Below, one piece after another: positions 10,970 through 21,556 of a stretch of 64,000 bases of DNA. The notes below the pieces were generated by a model, which ran no database searches, was not told the origin of the DNA, and saw only the letters and a program-made list of their open reading frames with translations. The translations under genes and the position numbers were made by a program. The stretch lies in contig VIIQ02000028.1 in NCBI GenBank assembly GCA_007449985.2, positions 342,001-406,000 of the forward strand, written 5' to 3'. The stretch's first letter is position 1, and every line of letters starts with the position of its first letter. Origin of the DNA: Desmodesmus armatus (lineage: Eukaryota; Chlorophyta; Chlorophyceae; Sphaeropleales; Scenedesmaceae).

Positions 10970-13386
10970 TCATGCATGCTCGTCTGTATGCTTGTGCCAA
11001 GCCTCATCCAGTTTGTCGTTAGCCTCCAGCAGCTCCTTCCTCCAGTGGTCTGCCTTGTTGGGCTGCTGAGGCTTGATGTGGCTGACGTCACCCGCCTGGT
11101 CCTCATGGGCCGACCTGCACAACATTCGGCAACAGACAACTCAGGGCTACACATAGCTCTGCTAGGCTGGCTGCTTGTTCAGCACATGGGTCTATGCAGA
11201 TACCTATGCAGGCACACCGGTGTGTCTTGCCAACTGATGCCCCAGGTCAACAGACCACAGCGTCAAACTGTCATTTGAGGTTGTCAGTCTGGCCCTGCCC
11301 AGACTGAATGCTGGGCCGGCGTCTACAGTCTACTAATCGATGCTGTGCATACTCACCTCAATCGCTGTGAGAGCTTCTCAAGAGTGCCGTTGATCTGGGG
11401 TGTCCTGGAACTGATGTCACCAATGTGGATGTCACTGCAGCCCCAGAACTGTGACAAAAGCAGGAGCAGCAGCAGCACAGGTGCAACAGGGTGCCACAGG
11501 GAAGACAACAACAGCAAAAGCTGGCCAGGTCAGAGTGTCGTGCCTGGTGCCTGGATGGCATGAACACTACGACTGCACTGCGGCTACTGTGCTCTCACCC
11601 TAGGTCCCAATCAAGTGCACTGTAGCGCACACCCAGCGGAGCTGCTCAACATGCTGATCACAAGTGGCGGCACTGCATCGTATGTCACGGCAGAATCAGA
11701 CACAGCGGCCCAACAATGAAGCCCAGCGTTTTCTCACCTCCTCTGGCATAAGTGCCTCAGGCTCATCGCAGTATTTCATGAGCAGCCGTTGGCAGTTTGG
11801 GTAGAGGGGGTCGGACGGCTCACACGGTGGGTTGCAGGAGTTGCCTGTCAGCCAGTACCAGTGCAAGATGCAGCCCTCACAGGTGACACCCTCCGGCAGC
11901 TTGTACTTGACAACAAATGTGGGGTAGTTCTTGAAGGCATCCTCCTCTGGATATATGTACCTGTGCAAGGGGTGCGCACACATTCAGTACCGTTGCGCAG
12001 CTCATAGGCTCTGGCTGGAGGTGCTGTAGTGACTGACAGTTCTTGAGCTCATCTGACGAGACCTACACATGCAGGTGTCTCCCTGTCACAGGGACCCAGG
12101 TTGTGCAAGGCACTAAAAGTGACAGCGATGCAATGGCCATTGGATCCATGGATGTGACCACATCATGTGCTCAACTGGGCTGGGCAGCGCTACCAAGTAG
12201 AGAGCAAGACACACTGCGGCTGATTGGTCATACATAGACTGTCTGCAAAGCAGCATGTGCTTGAAAACTTGAGCAAACCACAGTGATACACCAATATAGG
12301 CAGTGGGAGCACCCAAATTGGCATGTCTCCAGCAATTTGATTAGAGCAGCGGCTGCAGCACACGTACTTCGTACTCCCAGCCTCATAACACACGTACCAT
12401 GTGAATGAGCTGTCCTGGTAGGTAGGAATGAGGGGCCGGCCCTGGGGGTCCAGCAGCTCCCCAGGGGGCAGCGTCCAGTGAGGACCCTTGCCATCCTCAC
12501 GCTGCAGAATGGTGCAGCGCTGCAGATAGTCAGCAGTGGTGGCGTCCCGAGGGCACAGCCGGAACCCCATGCGGCCCCAGTGGTTGGCGGTGATCATCAG
12601 GTGCAGAGAGATGGTGGAACCGGGTGTGTAGGTGGCTGCAGGGGGGCGGCATGGCAAGGCGGCAGGGGCGGCAGTAAGGGTCGGGCCATAGTCTATGGGA
12701 CACGACGTATCCATATTGTGTTGCATGCTGCATTCATAAGGCCTGTGATACTTTTTGTCCCGCCAAACTTTGACAAACTCACATCATTCAATCATGGGCA
12801 GTTTGTCAGCAGCTACCAACAGGTTCGAACCTGCATTGGCAAGCCTGTGTGTGCCTTTGACACCTGTGATGCCTGCTGCCAGGCCTGGCAGGCCTAGGCT
12901 GACTCACTCTCTGTGTAGTCAGCACAAAGCTTACCAGTGATGTTGCCAACCTGCTCCAGTCGTTTGTAGGGTGCATCGTAGGGGTCCCCGCACATCCCCC
13001 ACCTCCCATTAGGCCACTGCAGGTTGCCGTTGTCGTGCACCTTGTACTTGCCTGCAATCAAAGACACCCTGGCTGAGTGAGTGTGTACGAGGGAACTGTA
13101 TAGCCAACCTCAGAGTCATTGTGCACAGCATGGTACATCTGCTATGGTTGTTTACACTCCACTTGGGGATGCAATATGGGGCTGACAAGAGCGGCCCAAC
13201 GGGCTGTTGGCGCATAGGAAAGTGGTGACCCTACCTCCTGCATTTGCCCCGTGGGGTGTGAAGTCATCATCTGTTGAGGGATTGAACTTGTACCTAATAA
13301 AAGGCCTGCTTATGGGCTGCAGCAGGAACCCATGGCTGCATCACAGTCACCAACACCACCAGCAGCAGCAAACACAAACCACTCAT
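10970..13386 (-). CDS. Secreted lytic polysaccharide monooxygenase-like protein (chitin-binding type-4), apparent frameshift
   Basis: Copper-dependent LPMO-like enzyme (PF03067 type) predicted to cleave polysaccharides outside the cell. Exons on the minus strand: 13386-13235 (with a break), 13051-12935, 12635-12398, 11960-11738, 11448-11357 and 11114-10970. All internal phases agree. ATG 13386 opens a signal peptide (MSGLCLLLLVVLVTV...) ending AAA, so the mature protein would start with His25. The second copper His is probably in TANHWGRMGF. Other family marks are NGRWGMCGDPYDAPY, CEGCILHWYWLTGNSC and FWGCSDIHIG. After HKQAFY the frame meets TAG 13296-13294, while YKFNPSTDDDFTPHGANAGG continues in another frame. 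One extra base there would explain this; a missed exon would too. No SRN-type motif follows the mature His. About 321 aa if the break is an artefact. The last exon adds a charged tail. Confidence 0.75.
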
Positions 13387-14284
13387 CACAACAGCAGCCT
13401 TAGCAAGCACTTGCAACAACGCACTAGCTTCAAACGTCGAATTTGATGTTCACGTAAGCATATGATGCGGACTTGTGGAGCGGACGATGTGATAACCAAA
13501 GTCCCGCCCTGCAGCTGTCGGCGCTACATACCTTTCTGTCGTCTGCCAAAGGCTGCATGTGACTATTACAGCCAGCAATGCTACTTGATGCAAGCTCCGT
13601 ATGCACAATGGCTTGACCATCGTGCTCAGTTTGGTCAGGAGAGTTCACGTGGCTGCAAACCAGCGTTGGTTTCAACTCTGCAAAACGGTCAGATGGAACG
13701 GTGCGGATGATAGAAGAGGCTGAAATTAGTATGGGTTTACGTGCGCAGGCGCGTGACCATCTGCAACGACGTGGAGTAACCGGTTGGTCAGGATATGCTG
13801 TCACACATATGCATACCATGTTACAACCATATGGTAACATGGTGCTTGCGTACACATGTGCCAACACGAAAAACTGACCGCATCTTTGAAGTTGCCTCCA
13901 AGGAGTTTGCATAGCCTACCAGGCTGTCAGAGTTCAGTAAGATGGAAAGTTGCGCATGTGCACATGCTGTTCAGCAGGCTGCACAGCGTGTGTTGGGTAT
14001 AAGCAATGTGCAACAGCACAATTTTGATATCATCGTACAGTTTACATCTGCTGGGTAACTCAAACAGGCCTGGCTTAGGGATGCTCCTGCAGCTCAGCTG
14101 AATTGGACCAATCACACAGCAGTTGGTTTCATGAGAAGTCTGAGCATACCAATGGACACCTCCTGGAGAACAGCACTGCACTTGATGCCTGCAAACGATA
14201 GGCGCGACCCACAGACACAGTATCATGCACTTGTCGCCGGCTTGGCTGGGCTGGGCAGCTAGCAGCAGCAGCCATTACATACCG
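13387..14284. other. Intergenic between ankyrin 3' end and LPMO start
   Basis: Nothing recognisable as a gene. It should hold the 3' UTR of the Yar1-like gene (a TGTAA motif on the minus strand lies at about 14275-14279) and the LPMO promoter. The minus-strand open frame at 13430-13912 has no family features. Confidence 0.5.
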
Positions 14285-16606
14285 TCACACTGCAAGCTTT
14301 TCTGCTGTCGAATCAGCCAAGGCGTCTGCATCCGCTGCTGCTGACGGCGACGTAGTGCCTGCTGCCTGCTGTTGCTGCTGCGCCTGCCCCTGCTGCGGTA
14401 AACTGGCTTGTTGCATCCCATTGGGCTGCACCGTAGCAGCCCCATTTTGCTGCTGATGGCAACCGCCGCTGCTGCTGCTGCTGCCGATGCCGCTTGGGCC
14501 GGCATCATTGCCACCTGACGCCGCAGCCGCTGCTGCTGCTGCTGCTGCTGCTGCTTGCTCCTCCTCTGCTGCCTCTTCAGCCACCTCTTCAAGCTCTACG
14601 TCCACCACACCAGCGCTGGTGTCACGGCTGCGAATGACCTCCATCACAGCCTGCACAGGAACACAGACACATGTCATGCTGAGTCATGCTACGATAGTGC
14701 AGAGACCAGATGGTGAACCCAATCCAAAACACCTGCGTCTGATGGCATACTGCATTGCGTCACAAGAGGAGGGGCACAACCGCTAGGTCAGGAGTCAGCA
14801 GCACACACGCAAAAGTGCCCAGTACACCCTGCGCAAGGAGAATCTCTTTGAAAGCTGTGCCAACACGTGCTTCTGGGGCACAGCTGCTTTGGCTGGCACG
14901 CACTCCCTGACGTAATTGCCACGGGTGTCATTGGCCAAAGGCCTCTCCTCACCTCATGACTGCGCGAGAGCGCCTCATCAACAGGTGTGCGACCAGCACT
15001 GCAGCACAAACACACCACACATTCATCAATGTCATGATGACACTGTATGTACATGCTTATGCAACTCATATGTTCAACACATAACCACATCAGCCACCGC
15101 CTCGGACCTCATGCCACTGCACGACACACAGCATGGCATGTCCAAGCAGCTGCCGTACTGCGGTGCCGTGCACAGTGATGGCCGTGGGTGCAAGGGCCAT
15201 CAGAGCTAAAAGATGGTCTGCAGTGTTTTGCAGCGGTGGGACTAGGAACTACCTATTGCAGTAAAAGCATTGCGATGCGGGTGGTTGCGCTGCAGGCCAG
15301 TGCATGATTTGGCGTGAAACCCCACGGCAAGGCCCACACACAGCACAATTGCAAGCCAGCGTGCATGCATGCATATGCAGCTGTGGCAACTTCTGTAGCA
15401 GTGTATTACTGCAGTTCCTGCCAGAAATGTGGGATTCATTGCTGGTGCGTACTTGTTGAGCACAGCTGCACTGGCGCCCTTGTCTAGCAGTGCCGTCACA
15501 GCCTGCACAGACATAGCAGGCCCAAGCCATACAGCAATGTCAAGCCATACAGTGATGGTCGACCTATGTATGCCCTTCAGTCCATGCTCGATCCAAACAA
15601 AACTTCATGACTGGCTGGCAGGCTGTACAAGGCAACATGTGCAGTGCATGTTGCCAAAACACGCATACACATGGACCCAAGAACATCGAACACAGTAAAC
15701 TGGAAATTGTGTAGGCTTATTTCTATGCCGCAACACATGCGCATATGCAGCACAGGGTGACATCAGAGAACCCCCCCCCCCCAGTTAGCAGCGCATCGTG
15801 CTGCCAGGTTCGTTCAATCTACACCAACAGCTGCGTGTGCTGTCAAGTGTCGCACCACCCACCTCTGTGTGTCCGTTGAGGCATGCCCAATGCATGGGGG
15901 TGTTGCCGTCACCATTCTTCATCTCAGGATTCTGCAGGCAGGGGTTTGGGAGGAAGAGGAGGGTGACAGGGCTGCGGGGCAAGGGCGACCAGCTAGTCTG
16001 GCAGCTGCTGCCTAGTGTCTGTCTAGTGCTGCAATGATGATACCACACACAGCTTGGTGATGGTTATGGTGACATTCCTGCTGCTGCTGCTGTTGATCAC
16101 TTGGCTGGCAGGTCACTCTGTTGCCTGGTGACCCCTGGTGCTGTGCCTAGGGGTGTAGGTGAAGGGGGCTTCACGCTGACGAGCAAGATAAACTGCCAAC
16201 AATGATGCTCACGTTGTCAAGCAGCTACTTTGGTAGCTGTCCATTAACCAACACGAAACCTCATCCCCAGCTGGTACACTCACTGCATTGGCCTCCAGCA
16301 GCAATTTGACAATCTCTGCGTGTCCATTAGCACAGGCCATATGCAACGCTGCAGCAGCAAGCACACAGTCAATTGCAGCAAAACAGCAAGAACGTTGGCT
16401 CCTGCACGCCAGCGTCTTCTGTAAGCTGCTGCAGGCTCCCAATCAGCACAGGGCAGCAGAGCTCACCCACCTGTCCTGCCGGCGCTGTCCTGCCCATCCA
16501 CTTGTACCCCCTCCTTTATGGCCAGCACGACATCCTCTGTGTCCCCATAGCGAGCACTGTCGATCAGAAACTCAAGCAACTCTTCTGGTGTGGCCTCCAC
16601 CACCAT
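14285..16606 (-). CDS. YAR1: Yar1-like ankyrin repeat protein
   Basis: Ankyrin protein of 243 aa resembling yeast Yar1, which chaperones ribosomal protein uS3 for 40S assembly; that role is inferred. Six exons: 16606-16471, 16348-16284, 15931-15863, 15502-15453, 14998-14953 and 14650-14285 (732 nt, in frame). ATG 16606 opens MVVEATPEELLEFLIDSARY, then repeats marked by TALHMACANGHAEIVKLLLE, GNTPMHWACLNGHTE, AVTALLDKGASAAV and GRTPVDEALSRSHE. The matches to Yar1 are the LHMA.ANGH and GNT..HWA.LNG motifs. The C-terminal exon encodes an acidic run, then poly-Ala and Gln-rich sequence, typical of expansions in this genome. Intron 3 (15862-15503) carries a run of 12 G (sense) about 80 bases after its donor. 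The gene is divergent from the E2 gene, 469 bp away. Confidence 0.8.
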
Positions 16607-17075
16607 GTTGGTTTTTGGGGGGAGGGAGGGGGGCGACACACAGACGGCGGTGGCAGCGCTGAGCAACTGGTGCTGACGTTGATGGCAGTGTAGCATTCAG
16701 TGACAAACCAAGATAGTGACTGACAGCTTGAAACACTCCTTTGAGCGTGCAGCACACATCACACTGCAACTGTGTCACACAAAGGCAGTTATTTCAGTTG
16801 GGGCGACCTCCACGCCAGGGCTCCACGCGCGTCCAGGTTGTGTTGCATTTGCGCGTGTGTCATAGATTCCGCAAGGTTATTGTGGCTGCCAATTGGCTAG
16901 AAAAGGCATCGCTGACGACATCTTAGTCCGGAAAGTGTTCGTTCCGTTGCCTCTTCACCCTAGTCCCTACCTGGAGTGATTCCTAGTAGTACTCTCATAG
17001 GATAAGTCTCTTGGATTCACAGTCTAGGCGGAGGTCTGCTTGTTTGTTGAGCTCGCTTGCAACCAACCAAGCTCC
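16607..17075. promoter_or_regulatory. Shared divergent promoter region (ankyrin / E2)
   Basis: A 469-bp gap between two start codons facing away from each other. A G-rich stretch (16616-16640, C-rich on the ankyrin sense strand) lies just upstream of the ankyrin ATG. No TATA box is clear. Promoter function is inferred from position only. Confidence 0.45.
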
Positions 17076-18906
17076 ATGCAGCAGGCCGCACAGCTGAGGC
17101 TCCTTTCTGACCTGAGGGCCATCAAGTTGGAGGTACGTCATGCTCTCGTCTGGGAACTGGCGGTGATTGCAGGCTGGGACTGCTTTGCTGAGGGTTGCTG
17201 ACCTCCTGCTGTGTGCGCTTCTGCTGCACTCACCACCTGCTGAACGGTTCACCTGCTTCTATCCATAGCCCCCTGAGGGCTGCTCAGCCAGCCCTATGAC
17301 AGAAGACAACCTCTACCTTTGGGCAGCGACCATCCTGGGCCCCGAGGTATGCTTCCATGCAAGCTGGTCTCCATGTATGAAATGCTGCTCCGCCTACTTG
17401 CTGATGCCAAAAGGGCTCTTGCATTTCCGTTTGGTTGCTGAATTCTGTGTTTGTGCCCTGCCCTGCAGGAAACAGCCTGGGAGGTGAGCCAGCAGAATTG
17501 GTTGATGGCACAGCAACAGCAGCAGCAGCTGACACACTGGCTGTCAGCACAAGGGCAGCATTTTGCCAGTACCGTGTGCAAGCAGCAGTTGCTGCATGTG
17601 CTGTTTTAGGTTGCGGGCTGTGCATCCTTGATTGTTGGCCCGGCGTGAAGCTAGCTGCTGTGTGCTGCGATTGCAGGGTGGCATCTTCTCGCTCAAGCTG
17701 CAGTTCTCTGAGCGCTACCCTGAAAAGCCGCCCCGTGTGCGGTTCACATGCGACATTTTCCACCCAAATGTGAGCCACAGCTGTATGCAAGCAACTTTAC
17801 GGCATGGAAATCAACACAGCAGTAGGCCACAGCACAGCACCCAACCGACGCAGCCCCTGTTGGCGCACATGTCATCCATCCTGGCTCTGTTGCCTCTTTA
17901 TCATGACAAAGCTGTGAAGAGTTGTTACTCAGCGGTGGTCACTGGTTTTGGGCCGCTCACCCACCTACTGCCTCTCAACAAGTTGCTGTCTGCTGTGATG
18001 TGGTGCGTTCCTCTTGCAGGTGTACTCTGATGGCAACATCTGCATGGTGAGTTAATGTCAAGCAGTAACATCGATGCACGGTGTTACAGCCACCCTCAGT
18101 CAAGTGCAGGCGGGTGTATCTTGAATCAGTGCAGCAGTTGTCAGCGACCTCATGAGTCATGGGCTGTTCGTGTGAGTTGTCAGCAGCAGGCACAGAATTG
18201 GCAGCGGTTGGGTCTGTGCAGCAACTTCAACTGGTGCCCTTATCTGCATTTGGGCTGAAGTTGTGTTTGGGTTGTTGCCGTGCGTGTCCCTGCATGATGC
18301 AGGATACACTGCAGGACAAGTGGTCTCCCTGTCACAACATCTGCACAGTGCTGATGAGCATACAGAGCATGCTCACAGACCCCAACTGCGCCAGCCCAGC
18401 CAACCCTGAGGCAGCGCAGCTCTACACCAAGGACAGGACTGCCTACAACAGGTGGGGTGACCATTGGCCGGCTGCATGCATGAGAGCGGCTGTGTTGTAC
18501 TCGTGCATTGGCGTGTGTTGTGCTGTGGGGTGGTGGTGGGCCTGTTGGGTCAGATACCAAGCTGCTTTGGGGGCTGCGGCAGGGCCTGGAGCGAGAGGCT
18601 TTAGCATGCATTGAGCCAGCCCAGCAGGAGAGTGCAACACAGCGTTGGAGATGCTGTTAGCGTGGCCTCCTCTTGCAGCCTGCAGATGCCGTGCAGGCTT
18701 GCAGGCCAGCACCTGAAACAGTCAGTGTTGTATGAGAGCACCTTGCACAGCCATGAAGAGCCAAGAAGTCAAGCAGCATAAGCACACATCACATGGAGTG
18801 AGAACAATGATAGCAGCACTCGATTGTGTATTAACTCGTCACTGCTGTTTGTCTGCTGTGCAGGAGGGTGCGCCGCATTGCTGCCAAGAGCGTTGAGGGG
18901 TGCTAA
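17076..18906 (+). CDS. UBC2: RAD6-type ubiquitin-conjugating enzyme E2
   Basis: Class I E2 enzyme of 153 aa, close to the 152 aa of human UBE2A/B. Seven exons: 17076-17132, 17269-17346, 17469-17483, 17677-17769, 18020-18046, 18303-18451 and 18864-18906, summing to 462 nt in frame. It starts [19 protein letters not shown], where RAD6 has RRLMRDF. It has the HPN motif (residues 79-81), the catalytic Cys89 in [17 protein letters not shown], and ends [24 protein letters not shown] and [11 protein letters not shown] are near-RAD6 signatures, while [10 protein letters not shown] departs from the usual PTYDVSSILTS. The third exon is only 15 nt (ETAWE) and the fifth 27 nt. RAD6 works with RAD18 in PCNA ubiquitination and with BRE1 on histone H2B; these partners are known for the family and not shown here. 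Confidence 0.9.
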
Positions 18907-21556
18907 CAGCCTGGAGCGCGGGCCAGCAAGGCAGCAGCAGCAAGCAGCGGCGGTTGGTGGGCTGGCGAGCTGCAGCTGGCATGCCTGCCTTTCAGGCAGC
19001 CTTCAGGCATGTGCTAGCACCAGCAGCTGTCAGAGTCAACATGCCGGCGGACAGGAGCTGGTTTGCAAGCCCATTTCCGTCGTTGTGGGTTGCTTTTGGC
19101 TGCTGCTGCGGCTGCAACCAGGCCGCACAAGGGCACTCAAAGCTAACAGTGTGCATTGGCGTGGAGTGTGTCAGTATGGTGTCAGTATGATTTGGAGTGT
19201 GTGGTGGGATCAAGCAACAGCTTGCTTGAACACCCATCTGTGCTTCTTGCCTGGCAGCCGCTGTTGCTTTTGGCGAGTGACATGTTTCAGTCTCTGTAAG
19301 CAGAGTCAGTTGGTGTGTAGCAGTTATTGTTCTGTGTACCAAGGCTGCATGCGCGATTGCCATGGACAGCACGACGCGCTGTGTGTAACAGTGTGCAGGA
19401 CACTGAGCTGTGTGTGTACAACATGCGCGTGTGCCTTTGGCAATCAGCATGCTTGTACACTGTGTGTAGGGTGCTTGTGGCTCATCTGGTAAAGCCTGAT
19501 CTGGCAGGCTCTTGCAGCAATGCAAGTTGCCTGTCAGTGCAAGTGCCTTGTGCTGTTCAGTTTGAGGGCAGCAGCAGCGCGTTTTGTTTGGTGTGTTATG
19601 CAGGCATATTGGGTGGTGTGTTATGCAGGCATATTGGGTGGATTATATCGGCACTTGGCAGCATGTTTGTACATTATCATGTTCTCATATTTACCACCTG
19701 TTCATTACGCTTGGACCTGTGCTGCTTTGCCATGTCTGCCTGTTGAACCACCCTGTGCCTGTGGTCAGGGCGCTGTCCTGTGCCCTGTACTGTGTGGCCA
19801 CCATATTTGTAACAACATCAATTGCCGTCGCTGCATTGATCTTTCTGCACCACTGACCGGATCAGTATGGGCAATCCTGGTGTGTCCAAGTGGGAAGGCT
19901 GCATCATGCACAACAACAGTTACAGCAACCCCAGTGAAGCGGCTATAAAATGTCCTCCAAGCCCATGTCTACTCATTCCGTGCCTACTCATTCAACTGGG
20001 TGATCTGAGCTAGTGCCATGCAGATGATGTGTGCCCCTAGGCTGCAACCATCCTGGCAATTTCCTGACAGTTTCCTGACACAATGCAAGCGCCACGCAAG
20101 CTTGAAGCACAGGGGAGCCCTGCAGCGAGCAATTGCTGCTAGGTGCCAAACCAAAGGTCAAAAGGAGCCCTGGATCACACTTCCCTGAAGAGCATCATGT
20201 TTTTCCAATGAACATAGCATGCTACGCAACTGCTGCCTGCCAGGATTGGGTTCATCACAACCAGAACTGCTGCCTGCCAGCATTGGTTCATCACAACCAG
20301 ATGCCCAGCGTCATCTCACAGAATGATTGCAATGATGGCCAAGGGCAACCTGCAGCAGCACGCACATGCACATGGCACCTGGTTCAATGCATTGTTTTGG
20401 CATGCTGCTGACTGAACCCTCAGGGCTGGTCGGCCACAGGGAAAGCCACACTACCACTTGAATTATTGCAGTCGGTGATTCACTTGTGAAGTCGCTGCTG
20501 CAACCAAGGATCAAAGGTCAGGAGCACCACAGCTACGTGGATCATCCTTCGGAAGCTGTCTGCCGTGACCCCATGGGGCCCCATGGCCATGCAGCTGCTG
20601 GACTGGCCAGGTTGTGCATTGGCAACTTGAGTAGCACTCAAGTTGTGCATTGGCAATGCAGTCGTGCCCATCCCGCGTACCAAATAGGCAGTGTAAGGAG
20701 GCCAAGCGTGAGAAGTATGGGTGTCAAGATATGTGCAAAGAAGGGCCAGATGATCCAAAACAGGAGCATGAACGGCAGCCTGCACAGGCACCAGAACTGT
20801 GGTAATGAATGCGCAAGCCATGCAGCACAGGCTGACAAGGTGGTGCATTGACTGCTACCACCACTACTGTTACTTTGGCGCCTGCTAGGTGTCTGTGTGA
20901 TGAGTAGCAGGGGCTGTGAGCCCTACCATATAGGGGAGGTGATGAGCGCCAGTGTGCCAGTGATAATGCCCATGATGCTTCAAGTTGGGTTTTTCTGTTG
21001 CAATGCTGAGCTGTTGAAAGAATTGCAGGCACGCCAAGGGGCCGTCGATATGATACAAGTTATCTCTTCCCGCAGGTCCTGACAGAACTGACAGAAGTTA
21101 GTGGAAAGATGTGTTGCATCATGCTGACGTGGTGACTGCTCGACGTGGCAGGAGCCGGGCTGAAGCTGAAAGGAGTTACCGTAACGGTCGCGGCGTCATC
21201 GCCCACGATAGTGCGGATCGCTTTGTGTACACGCTTGTACAATATGAGCTATTGAGCTGTAATCAAACTGCGCTGGACCCTCCGTGACCCCCCCTGACGC
21301 GGCGTGACGCGGCGTGACGCGACATAGGAATGTCCGGGCGAGGCCCCAACGCCCTGAAGCGTGCAGAGGCCGTGTCGCGGTCAGCTGCCCGACACAAAGG
21401 CAAAGGTGACATGAATTGACAGCCTATCTTCACACCGCTGCCAGCGGGCGAAATGCACCGAACGCAGCAAAACACCCGCTCCCTGTGCCTGTGGGCAGCA
21501 GTTGCCAGCACATGCACAATAACTCACAATAACTCAACACCACCTGCTGCGCCACC
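18907..21556. other. Convergent intergenic region, short tandem repeats
   Basis: 2.65 kb between the ends of the E2 and IFT52 genes. It holds a perfect 25-bp duplication (19591-19640), a 36-bp-scale duplication near 20236-20302, a 31-bp-scale duplication near 20610-20665, and a GC-rich patch at about 21290-21330 with gcggcgtgac repeated. A minus-strand open frame around 21242-20990 (VHKAIRTIVGDDAATVTVTP, then possibly DLREEITCIISTAPWRAC) looks faintly protein-like, but I cannot assign it or find an ATG. Confidence 0.45.
19591..19640. repeat. Perfect 25-bp tandem duplication
   Basis: The 25-bp unit beginning gtgtgttatgcaggcatatt occurs twice back to back without a mismatch, which implies a recent event. 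It lies in non-coding sequence. Confidence 0.9.
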
